Shown here piece by piece: positions 1 to 5,380 of a stretch of 6,988 nt of DNA (the stretch's first letter is position 1; the number at the start of each line of letters is the position of its first letter). A program made the position numbers and the translations under genes. The notes under the pieces were generated by a model. It was not told the origin of the DNA. It worked only from the letters and a program-made list of their open reading frames with translations, and made no database searches. The stretch is from an uncultured Oscillibacter sp. (GTDB lineage Bacteria > Bacillota > Clostridia > Oscillospirales > Oscillospiraceae): positions 1 through 6,988 of the forward strand of contig URXS01000101.1 of NCBI GenBank assembly GCA_900551885.1, written 5' to 3'.

Positions 1-55
1 CATTGGCGTGCTTGGTCTTGACATTTTCAATCACACTGGCAAGATAGGCGTTCAT
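1..55 (-). CDS. gdhA: NADP-type glutamate dehydrogenase, N-terminal fragment
   Basis: Only the first 18 codons lie in the window; the gene continues beyond base 1. The reading MNAYLASVIENVKTKHAN resembles the conserved start of clostridial NADP-specific glutamate dehydrogenases, which begin with a short helix and then a 'VK.(K/R).ANEPEF'-like stretch. The ATG at 55-53 is preceded by a perfect AGGAGG (70-65 on the minus strand) nine bases upstream, which fixes the start. The family makes glutamate from 2-oxoglutarate, ammonium and NADPH in the cytoplasm. The gene is divergent from the phosphoribosyltransferase at 369. No convincing -35/-10 pair was found for it; TTGTGT-17-TAAACT (153 down to 125) is a weak possibility. 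The identification rests on 18 residues, so it is probable rather than certain. Confidence 0.68.
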   Translation of the reverse strand, partial: MNAYLASVIENVKTKHAN

Positions 56-126
56 ATGCGATAACCTCCTCATATTTGGCGATTGTTGGTCGCGCACGTT
101 AGTCCTGTAACCTTCTATTAGATAGT

Positions 127-192
127 TTAACACTTATTAACAGGGGACACAAGGCCAGAATTTGTTAAAACGCACAATTTTACGTTTGTTAA
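127..192. repeat. TTAACA/TGTTAA hexamer cluster, possible operator half-sites
   Basis: TTAACA occurs at 127-132 and 137-142, one helical turn apart, and its reverse complement TGTTAA occurs at 163-168 and 187-192, both as TTTGTTAA. The arrangement is two direct copies facing two inverted copies. Rex-type redox repressors of Clostridia are known to bind TTGTTAA-N4-TTAACAA, so the half-sites are of that kind, but the spacing here is not that of a full Rex operator. In AT-rich DNA such hexamers also arise by chance. Confidence 0.3.
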
Positions 193-280
193 TGGAAAAA
201 AGAAACAGAATTTTTTGGATAAAATGACCATTTAATAAGGTTGGACTGAAAAAGGCCCCTGATTTTTCCGGTGGCCTCCC

Positions 281-308
281 TTGACTTTCCCGGGAAAGAT
301 TATATAAT
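281..308 (+). promoter_or_regulatory. Sigma-A promoter of the phosphoribosyltransferase gene
   Basis: TTGACT (281-286), a 16-base spacer, and a perfect TATAAT (303-308). The predicted transcription start is near 315, leaving a leader of about 54 bases before the ATG at 369. The -35 matches consensus at five of six positions, so the promoter should be strong unless repressed. Confidence 0.8.
285..298. promoter_or_regulatory. Perfect 14-bp palindrome in promoter spacer, candidate operator
   Basis: CTTTCCCGGGAAAG is a perfect inverted repeat of two seven-base arms with no gap. It starts inside the -35 hexamer and fills most of the spacer up to the -10. A dimeric repressor bound here would block RNA polymerase. 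The position is what makes this a likely operator; the protein that binds it is unknown. Confidence 0.45.
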
Positions 309-368
309 ATTTTCGGCGCTTTTTTTGGCGCGAACGCCTGGGAGGATACAATTGAGGGAGGATCGGCT

Positions 369-932
369 ATGCATACCTATCCCATGACTGTAGCGGGGCT
401 GAAGCGTGAGCTGCCCATTTGCAAGATTACCGACGATCTGTACATCGGCGCCTTTATCGTTTTTGGTGACGCGGAGCTGACTGTGGCCTGCGCCAGAGAA
501 CTTCTGAAGCTGGTCCCGGCGGACAGCTATGACTACATGCTGACGGCGGAGGCCAAAAGCATCCCCCTGATTCATGAGATGGCTCGCCAGTCCGGGGCAA
601 AGAAGTATTTTATCGCCCGGAAGGGCCCCAAGGCCTACATGCCGGACCCCTTGCGGGTGACGGACAAGTCCATCACCACCGCCGGAGAGCAGGCGCTGTA
701 CCTGGGCCGGGATGATGCGGATTTGATCCGTGGCAAGCGGGTGCTGCTGATGGATGATGTGATTTCCACCGGTGGTTCTCTCCATGCGATGGAAGCTCTG
801 GTGGAGGCGGCCGGCGGTACCGTGACCGGCCGGGTGGCCGTGCTGGCGGAGGGCGCCGCGGCGGATCGCACCGACATCCGGTATCTTGCGAAGCTGCCGG
901 TGTTCAATGCCGACGGTACCGTGAAGGAATGA
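369..932 (+). CDS. Apt-like type I phosphoribosyltransferase
   Basis: The 187-residue protein belongs to the PRPP-dependent type I phosphoribosyltransferases (COG0503, adenine/xanthine group). These cytoplasmic enzymes join a free purine base to PRPP to give the nucleotide and pyrophosphate. The PRPP-binding loop is complete at residues 125-137, VLLMDDVISTGGS, with the paired acidic residues followed by STGGS. Residues 60-72 (AEAKSIPLIHEMA) take the place of the 'EARGF..G' segment of Apt, and the hydrophobic edge and C-terminal 'LPVFNADG' recall xanthine/adenine salvage enzymes. The substrate cannot be fixed from sequence, so I give no symbol. The start ATG has AGGGAGG (355-361) seven bases upstream. 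The gene is transcribed alone from the promoter at 281-308 and ended by the hairpins at 942-1001. A single-gene PRT unit with a palindrome-bearing promoter would suit purine-responsive control, which is inference. Confidence 0.85.
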   Translation: MHTYPMTVAGLKRELPICKITDDLYIGAFIVFGDAELTVACARELLKLVPADSYDYMLTAEAKSIPLIHEMARQSGAKKYFIARKGPKAYMPDPLRVTDKSITTAGEQALYLGRDDADLIRGKRVLLMDDVISTGGSLHAMEALVEAAGGTVTGRVAVLAEGAAADRTDIRYLAKLPVFNADGTVKE

Positions 933-941
933 AAACAAAAC

Positions 942-977
942 GCGCCGCCCTGAAAAGGGCGGCGCATCGTCTTTTTT
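942..977 (+). terminator. Intrinsic terminator of the phosphoribosyltransferase gene, possibly bidirectional
   Basis: A perfect 10-bp GC-rich stem (942-951 with 956-965) closes on a GAAA tetraloop and is followed by a run of six T at 972-977. On the opposite strand the same stem is followed by GTTTTGTTTT, so it could also end transcription of the convergent permease gene at 1005. Confidence 0.9.
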
Positions 978-978
978 C

Positions 979-1001
979 AGAGGCCGGAGGGCCTCTTTTT
1001 T
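979..1001 (+). terminator. Second tandem terminator hairpin
   Basis: AGAGGCC (979-985), loop GGAG, GGCCTCT (990-996), then T to 1001. It begins one base after the T-run region of the first terminator and ends just before the stop codon of the convergent permease gene. Read on the minus strand it is not followed by T, so it serves only the + strand. Confidence 0.8.
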
Positions 1002-1004
1002 ACG

Positions 1005-1742
1005 TTATACCAGTTGCAGCAGGGCATAGATGGAAGTACTGACACCACCAAGGATAAATACGTAAATGATGAAACGGTGGGAGAGGCGGTCGCTGACGTG
1101 CCGGTCCAGCAGGGAACCGACCCACATGCCCAGAAGGGCTGCGGGAAGGGAGATCAGGCTCAGCAGCAGACTTTGGGTGGTGAACATGCCGCTCCAGAGG
1201 TAGAGAACGGTTCGGAAAATACCCTCCAGAATGAAAATGAAACAGACATTGCCCCGGAATTCCTCCCGCCGCTGGGACACCCGCTCCAGATAGGCCAGGA
1301 ACAACAGGTCGATGCCGAAGAGTCCGGCAGTGACACCGGAGAGAAAGGACATGACACTGCGCAGCAGGGCGCTGGGCTTTCCAGTACCGGGCTTGCGGGT
1401 CAGCATCTCCACACCCATGGCGATGATCACCAGTCCCAGCAGCAGCTTCAGAGCGGAGGGGGAGCCGTATTGCAGCAGCAGTGTGCCGGGGATGATGCCC
1501 AGCATGACGAAGGCTGCGATGGGAAACACCAGCCGGGGAGAGAAATGACTCCGGTTTTTCCACACCACCCGGGCATTCAGGACCAGAGAAACCGGCAGGA
1601 GGCCCGGCGTGATGGTGCTGTTGGGTAGAAATACGGACAGCAGTGGTGTGTACAACAGGGGGTCGCCAAAGCCCACCAGTCCCTTGATAATAAAAGCGAG
1701 CGCGATGCTGACAAAAACGTATAGAATCAATGGAAGATCCAT
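1005..1742 (-). CDS. TauE/SafE-family membrane permease
   Basis: The 245-residue protein is almost entirely hydrophobic, with about seven to eight membrane helices and the two-fold repeat of the TauE/SafE (DUF81) family. The first repeat opens with FIIKGLVGFGDPLL (residues 18-30), the second with FLSGVTAGLFGID (133-145); both carry the glycine-rich turn typical of the family. Members of usual length (about 250) move small anions such as sulfite, sulfoacetate or related organosulfonates across the cytoplasmic membrane; the substrate here is unknown. I chose the ATG at 1742 rather than a longer frame reaching 1853, because GGAGG (1755-1751) lies eight bases upstream and the extra 37 residues are not membrane-like. 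A -10 TATAAT on the minus strand (1806-1801) lies inside the longer frame, which also argues against it. It is transcribed alone, converges on the phosphoribosyltransferase and diverges from the operon at 1882. Confidence 0.85.
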   Translation of the reverse strand: MDLPLILYVFVSIALAFIIKGLVGFGDPLLYTPLLSVFLPNSTITPGLLPVSLVLNARVVWKNRSHFSPRLVFPIAAFVMLGIIPGTLLLQYGSPSALKLLLGLVIIAMGVEMLTRKPGTGKPSALLRSVMSFLSGVTAGLFGIDLLFLAYLERVSQRREEFRGNVCFIFILEGIFRTVLYLWSGMFTTQSLLLSLISLPAALLGMWVGSLLDRHVSDRLSHRFIIYVFILGGVSTSIYALLQLV

Positions 1743-1750
1743 GACACATT

Positions 1751-1755
1751 CCTCC
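1751..1755 (-). promoter_or_regulatory. Ribosome binding site that decides the permease start
   Basis: GGAGG on the minus strand, eight bases before the ATG at 1742. No comparable site precedes the upstream in-frame ATG at 1853. Confidence 0.75.
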
Positions 1756-1800
1756 GTTTTCTGGATGAGGGTGGGCCTGTGGCCTGACCCGCCACGCGGT

Positions 1801-1830
1801 ATTATACTGCGCCTTTTCCAAAAATGCCAG
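1801..1830 (-). promoter_or_regulatory. Promoter of the TauE/SafE gene
   Basis: On the minus strand there is CTGGCA (1830-1825, four of six matches to the -35), an 18-base spacer, and a perfect TATAAT (1806-1801). The start is predicted near 1794, giving a leader of about 50 bases that can fold through GGCC-ACA-GGCC with flanking GGGT/ACCC. Confidence 0.55.
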
Positions 1831-1846
1831 AGGAAGCATCTCTTTC

Positions 1847-1875
1847 TTTCCAATTTTCATGGGCTGTGGTATAAT
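1847..1875 (+). promoter_or_regulatory. Extended -10 promoter giving a leaderless transcript
   Basis: TTTCCA (1847-1852, four of six), a 17-base spacer, and a perfect TATAAT (1870-1875) preceded by TG at 1867-1868, the extended -10 form. With the last T at -7, the +1 position is base 1882, the A of the ATG of the next gene. No ribosome binding site can fit, and none is seen. It diverges from the permease promoter, with predicted starts about 88 bases apart. Confidence 0.7.
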
Positions 1876-1881
1876 GACCCC

Positions 1882-3309
1882 ATGAATACTTCCAAACGAG
1901 TGGTCTACCGGCTGCCGGGACGCAGTTTCCCGGCGGTCCTGTCAGCGCTGCTGATGGTTTGTTCGGCAGTGGTGCGCATCGTCTGGGCCTGTGGGGAGGA
2001 CGCGATCTCCCGCCCGACGCTTTGGCTCCAAATCTTCCTGCCCATCGCGGCAAATGCGGTGTTTGCGCTGACAGTTCTGGAATCCGGCCGTGACCGGTTG
2101 TACCGTACCGCGGTGGCGGTTTGGATGGGCTGTGTATTCTTTGCTGTAAAGGCATTTACCTTCCCGTCCGTGATCCATATGGTGCTGTGTCTGTGCCTGT
2201 ATGCCCTGGTGGCGGTGCTGTACACTGCCACGGTGACGGGGCGGGTGCCCACCCAGATACCCCTGTGGTTCCTTTTCGGTTTGCCGCTGTTGTACCACAT
2301 TTTTGTGGAGGATCTGCTGGGCAAGCAGGGCTGGCCTCTCCACGACTGGCTGCCGGAGGTCAGCGTGCTGTGCTGCATGGCGTCTCTGCTGTGCTGTTCT
2401 CTGGGCATGCGCCGCCATATTCCGGCGGAAGGGGAGTATGTCCGCCGATTTGGGGATCGGAACGACGGCCGGCGGGTGCGGAGTCTGTCTCCCATCTTTG
2501 CCGTGTCTCCCTATATCATGAAGACCCGGAACACCTCCCAGAACTTCCTGGAGGACGCTCTGGAGGTCACCAATCTGGAGCGGTATGTCTTGGAAAAGCG
2601 CCAGGCGGGGCTGGAGGGCTTCGGCATGCTCCACGCGCTGCTGGCGGCCTATGTGCGCACCTGCGCCGCCTATCCGGGGCTGAACCGCTTTATCGCTGGA
2701 CAGAAGATCTACACCCGGGACCGGGAGATTGAGGTGAATATGACCATCAAGAAGGAGATGTCCGTCGACTCTCCGGACACGGTGATCAAAGTGACCTTCG
2801 ATGCCGCCGATACCGCCGAGACCGTCTACCGCCGGTTCCATGAAAAGGTGCAACAGGTGAAAGAGGCCCCGGAAGACACCTCTTTTGACGCTCTGGCAGG
2901 CCTTTTCAACCTGGTGCCGGGCCTGGCGCTGAAAGCTTTGGTGGCGCTTTTGCAGGCGGCGGATTACTTCGGATGGCTGCCCCGGTTTCTGACAAAGCTG
3001 TCTCCCTTCCACGGGTCGCTGTACATCACCTCCATGGCCTCTCTGGGCATTCCGCCCATCTACCATCACCTCTATGACTTCGGCAACGTGCCGGTGTTCT
3101 GCTCCATGGGCCGCAAGCGCAAAGTCTATGAAACCCGACGGGACGGCTCCGTGGTGTTGCGCAAGTATGTGGACTGCAACTATGTTACCGACGAGCGCAT
3201 TGTGGATGGTTTTTACTACGCCGCCGCCATGCGTTGCCTGCACGGCCTGCTCCACGATCCCTGGCAGCTTGACCGGCCGCCGGAGAAGGTGGAGCGGGAT
3301 CAGGACTGA
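1882..3309 (+). CDS. Membrane protein with fused E2-type (CAT-fold) acyltransferase domain, catalytic His replaced
   Basis: The 475-residue protein has two parts. Residues about 16-175 form roughly six membrane helices (16-37, 47-66, 75-92, 95-116, 125-145, 158-175), not recognised as a known family. Residues 189-470, from FGDRNDGRR on, resemble the catalytic domain of 2-oxoacid dehydrogenase E2 acyltransferases: a 'LHALLAAYVRT...YPGLNRF' segment near 254-275, 'SLYITSMASLGIPPIYHH' near 382-400, and the C-terminal motif. In true E2 enzymes that motif is DHRxxDG, whose His is the catalytic base. Here it is DERIVDG (437-443), with Glu at 438. There is no lipoyl or subunit-binding domain and no E1/E3 nearby, so a dehydrogenase-complex role is unlikely. 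I recall stand-alone clostridial E2-like proteins with a similar DERI motif, which would make the change family-wide, but I cannot verify this. The ATG at 1882 has no Shine-Dalgarno; the promoter predicts a leaderless start. It is followed after 14 bases by the next gene. Function unknown. Confidence 0.8.
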   Translation: MNTSKRVVYRLPGRSFPAVLSALLMVCSAVVRIVWACGEDAISRPTLWLQIFLPIAANAVFALTVLESGRDRLYRTAVAVWMGCVFFAVKAFTFPSVIHMVLCLCLYALVAVLYTATVTGRVPTQIPLWFLFGLPLLYHIFVEDLLGKQGWPLHDWLPEVSVLCCMASLLCCSLGMRRHIPAEGEYVRRFGDRNDGRRVRSLSPIFAVSPYIMKTRNTSQNFLEDALEVTNLERYVLEKRQAGLEGFGMLHALLAAYVRTCAAYPGLNRFIAGQKIYTRDREIEVNMTIKKEMSVDSPDTVIKVTFDAADTAETVYRRFHEKVQQVKEAPEDTSFDALAGLFNLVPGLALKALVALLQAADYFGWLPRFLTKLSPFHGSLYITSMASLGIPPIYHHLYDFGNVPVFCSMGRKRKVYETRRDGSVVLRKYVDCNYVTDERIVDGFYYAAAMRCLHGLLHDPWQLDRPPEKVERDQD

Positions 3310-3323
3310 GAACAGGAGGGACC

Positions 3324-4607
3324 ATGCACGACCATGCTCTGCCCCATGTGGGATTGCGGATGATAAAGTCCGCGGCGGCGGTGCTGATCTGTCTGCTGGT
3401 TTCCATGCTGGTGAACCGGGAGGAGATGCGGATCTACTCCTCGATTGCCGCCCTGTTGTGCGTCCAGCCTTATGTGGAGGACACCAAGCGCATGGCCTTC
3501 CAGCGGATCACCGGCACCCTCATTGGCTCCGCTGCCGGAGCCCTGGCCATTTTGATCGAGGTGTATCTGCTGGATATCCGGGGGACCCTGGTGGGTTATG
3601 TGCTGATCGCCGCATTGATTCTTCCCACGTTATGGGGAGCGGTGGCACTGAAGGCGGCCAACGCGGCGTCTTTGTCCTGCGTGGTTTTTCTCAGCATTAC
3701 CGTGACGCATATCACCGATGCCAACCCCTGGATCTTTGTCTGGAATCGTGTGGTGGAGACCATGTTGGGTATCGCCGTGGGGATCGGTGTCAACGCCTTT
3801 CAACTTCCGCGGCGCAAGCGCCGGGACATCCTGTTTGTCTCCGGCCTGGACGGCGTGCTGATGGAGTTGGGCGGCCAGACCCTGGCTCCCGCCAGCCGGG
3901 TGAGACTGAACCGGATGCTGGACGATGGGCTGCTGTTCACCGTGTCCACGGTGCGGACTCCGGCCTCCGTGCGGGAGGCGACTCAGGGCCTGCGGTTGCG
4001 GCTTCCGGTAATTGTCATGGACGGCGCCGCCATGTTTGATCTGGGGAAGAAGACCTTCCTCCACACCCGCCTGCTGCCTCAGGAACTGGCCATGCAGTGC
4101 TGCCAGATCTTTGAGGAGCAGGGAATCCACTGTTTCCTCAACGGTGTTCAGGACGATGTGCTGCTGATCTATTACGGGGAGCTGCGCAACGAGGCGGAGC
4201 GGGACGTGTATGAGAAGTGCCGTAGTTCGCCCTATCGCAATTATATCAGCCGGGATTATTTCCAGGAGTGCCCGATCCTGTACCTGATGGGCGTGGACCG
4301 GACGGAGAAGATTCAGGCCTTGCACGATGCCCTGGGCGCGGCGGGCCTGCTGGAGCAGGTGAAGGTGCGGCTGGACCCGGCGCCGGAGTACCCGGGCTTT
4401 AGCTACCTGAAGGTGTATGAAAAATCCGCCTCCCGCCAGGCCATGCTGGAGCTGCTGAAGGCGGACCTGCATGTGGAAAAGAGTGTCATGCTCAGCAGCC
4501 TGCCGGACCAGGGAGACGTGCTGGTTCGGGGCGGCGCCCAGGCGGTGAAGGCCCTGGAGCGGATGTTTGAGCCGCTGCTGTGGCAGAGAAAGCAAGATCC
4601 CCTGTGA
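3324..4607 (+). CDS. Aromatic-acid-exporter-like membrane protein fused to a degenerate HAD (Cof-type) domain
   Basis: The 427-residue protein starts with a FUSC/ArAE-like membrane region (residues 1-160; helices about 13-30, 36-50, 64-83, 88-105, 112-128, 140-159), including the 'R..GT.IG...G' pattern at 61-72. A basic linker (PRRKRR, 162-167) leads to a domain with the layout of Cof-type haloacid dehalogenase phosphatases: motif I region at 170-180, motif II 'LLFTVSTVRTPAS' at 203-215, 'PVIVMDGAAMFD' at 228-239, a cap region about 240-350, and a C-terminal part to 427. Motif I should read DxDGT. Here it is GLDGV (174-178), so the nucleophile Asp is Gly. Motif IV (GDxxND) is not recognisable around 388-400. 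Phosphatase activity is therefore unlikely, and a binding or regulatory role is inferred. AGGAGG (3314-3319) lies four bases before the ATG. It is co-transcribed with the gene upstream and terminated at 4607-4640. Confidence 0.82.
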   Translation: MHDHALPHVGLRMIKSAAAVLICLLVSMLVNREEMRIYSSIAALLCVQPYVEDTKRMAFQRITGTLIGSAAGALAILIEVYLLDIRGTLVGYVLIAALILPTLWGAVALKAANAASLSCVVFLSITVTHITDANPWIFVWNRVVETMLGIAVGIGVNAFQLPRRKRRDILFVSGLDGVLMELGGQTLAPASRVRLNRMLDDGLLFTVSTVRTPASVREATQGLRLRLPVIVMDGAAMFDLGKKTFLHTRLLPQELAMQCCQIFEEQGIHCFLNGVQDDVLLIYYGELRNEAERDVYEKCRSSPYRNYISRDYFQECPILYLMGVDRTEKIQALHDALGAAGLLEQVKVRLDPAPEYPGFSYLKVYEKSASRQAMLELLKADLHVEKSVMLSSLPDQGDVLVRGGAQAVKALERMFEPLLWQRKQDPL

Positions 4608-4640
4608 AAAGCGGAGCGAAAAGCGCTCCGCTTTTTGTTT
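4607..4640 (+). terminator. Intrinsic terminator of the membrane-protein operon
   Basis: A 12-bp stem (4607-4618 with 4624-4635, core GCGGAGCG/CGCTCCGC) with a five-base loop and a T-rich tail to 4640. It begins on the last base of the stop codon. Confidence 0.9.
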
Positions 4641-4645
4641 GGAGC

Positions 4646-4674
4646 TTAACAGGGGAAAAGAGCTGGTGTAATAT
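4646..4674 (+). promoter_or_regulatory. Promoter of the XRE regulator / membrane protein pair
   Basis: TTAACA (4646-4651, five of six), a 17-base spacer and TAATAT (4669-4674, four of six). A shifted -10, TGTAAT (4667-4672) with TG upstream, is an alternative. The start would be near 4681, about 48 bases before the GTG at 4729. Confidence 0.55.
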
Positions 4675-4687
4675 GAAGCTAACTTTA

Positions 4688-4705
4688 TGTGAAGGATACT
4701 TCATA
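4688..4705. promoter_or_regulatory. Dyad in the XRE leader, candidate autoregulatory operator
   Basis: TGAAG (4690-4694) and CTTCA (4699-4703) flank GATA, and the arms extend weakly outward through TAT/ATA-like bases. It sits just downstream of the predicted transcription start and 24 bases before the start codon, a usual place for an XRE repressor to control its own gene. Confidence 0.35.
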
Positions 4706-4728
4706 ATTTCTGACAGGGAGGGAAGTAT

Positions 4729-4962
4729 GTGAAAAACCGTGTACGGGAGTTGCGGACGGCGGCGGGTATGACTTAGCAGCAGTTGGCAGAGGTGGTCCAC
4801 GTGTCTGCCCGTACCATCATCTCCCTGGAAAAGGAACAGTATAATCCGTCTCTGCTGCTGGCCTACCGGATTGCGGAGCTGTTCGGCACTACGGTGGAGG
4901 ACCTGTATTGTCTGGCGGAAAACAAGGAACGGGAGGATCGGGAATATGAAGAAGATCTATGA
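4729..4962 (+). pseudogene. XRE-family helix-turn-helix regulator with in-frame amber stop
   Basis: The frame from the GTG at 4729 (AGGGAGG six bases upstream) reads VKNRVRELRTAAGMT, then TAG at 4774-4776, then QQLAEVVHVSARTII and on to a TGA at 4960-4962, 77 residues in all. Small XRE/Cro-type DNA-binding proteins of this class normally read 'GMTQ(E/Q)QLAELVGVSRQTI..(L/I)E.....PSL.LA..IA..F....EDL'. Everything matches except the stop, which sits where Gln is expected, so a CAG to TAG change is the simplest explanation. The coding frame after the stop is well preserved, so the lesion is recent, a sequencing error, or suppressed. A TTG at 4783 could in principle restart translation, but that would lose the first helix. 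It overlaps the next gene by 17 bases, indicating translational coupling. The intact protein would repress or activate its own operon. Confidence 0.8.
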
Positions 4963-5354
4963 CCACAGGGAATTCACCTGGGGCCTGGTGGGCATCGCCC
5001 TGGCGGCCGTCTGCGGCGGGATCATGGTGCTGCGGGGATCCTCTTTGAAGCTGGCGGTCATCATGGTGTTGATGCTGGCGCTGGGATGGGTGAACATTGC
5101 CCAGTCCACAAAACGGCAGATGTACGGGACTGCGGTGCCTGACGAGCGGGACCGGGCGGTGAGCCAGAAGAGCGCCTGGCGGGCCTACCAGTTGCTGGTG
5201 GATGGGTGCATGCTGGCGGCGGTGGCGCTGATAGTGGCCTATGGGCGGGCGCTCGCGGCTGGTAGCTGTGGCGCTTCTGACGCTGTGTGTGGTGATACTG
5301 GCGTCGTTTTTGATCTTGCTGGGTACCAACTTCTATTATGAAAAGAGGATGTGA
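4946..5354 (+). pseudogene. DERD-motif small membrane protein, frameshifted near the C-terminus
   Basis: From the ATG at 4946 (GGGAGG nine bases upstream) the frame gives MKKIYDHREFTWGLVG, two membrane helices (about residues 14-30 and 35-52), then PDERDRAVSQKSAWRAYQ (residues about 67-84), the signature of small DUF2178-like membrane proteins often paired with an XRE regulator. After a third helix ending in VALIVAYGRAL, near 5253, the frame runs into an ill-fitting tail and stops at 5341. Reading one base later from about 5257 gives LVAVALLTLCVVILASFLIL and then a short polar end stopping at 5352-5354, which is clearly the missing last helix. One extra base between about 5244 and 5260 (for example C5254) explains it. 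The intact product would be about 135 residues. Function in the family is not established; the partner regulator is also broken here. Confidence 0.75.
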
Positions 5355-5380
5355 GACCGGTCAAAGGTCGCTTACAATGC

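Larger units (their letters stand above)
56..368. other. Divergent intergenic region, gdhA / phosphoribosyltransferase
   Basis: These 313 bases hold no gene. The left part (about 75-245) is clearly more AT-rich than the genes on either side and carries a cluster of TTAACA/TGTTAA hexamers (127-192). The right part carries a strong + strand promoter (281-308) with a palindrome in its spacer, and a leader of about 54 bases with a small hairpin (GGCG, CGAA loop, CGCC at 327-338). I see no riboswitch or tRNA structure. Regulation of gdhA presumably lies in the AT-rich part, but that is inference. Confidence 0.7.

Noticed and set aside
300..938. Long minus-strand open frame opposite the phosphoribosyltransferase (212 codons)
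   Set aside because: It mirrors a gene with clear PRPP-loop and ribosome site, its product is low-complexity His/Arg/Gly-rich, and it runs through the strong + promoter.
1743..1853. Longer N-terminus for the TauE/SafE protein
   Set aside because: No ribosome site at 1853, a polar unlikely extension, and the promoter -10 lies inside it; GGAGG before 1742 decides the start.
1609..1881. Upstream extension of the E2-like membrane protein's frame to 1609
   Set aside because: It overlaps the permease gene on the other strand and runs through its own TATAAT box; the extra residues are not protein-like.
1942..3255. 437-codon minus-strand frame opposite the E2-like gene
   Set aside because: The translation is rich in His, Gln and Arg with no family resemblance, as expected for the antisense of a GC-rich gene, and no ribosome site or promoter is seen.
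1882..3309. 2-oxoacid dehydrogenase complex E2 subunit
   Set aside because: No lipoyl domain, no E1 or E3 genes nearby, the catalytic His is absent, and the N-terminus is a membrane region.
3630..4595. 321-codon minus-strand frame opposite the exporter/HAD gene
   Set aside because: Same compositional shadow; the + strand frame has recognisable membrane helices and HAD motifs.
4686..4728. Riboswitch or leader attenuator before the XRE gene
   Set aside because: Only a five-base dyad with a small loop is present and no T-run follows; an operator is a simpler reading.
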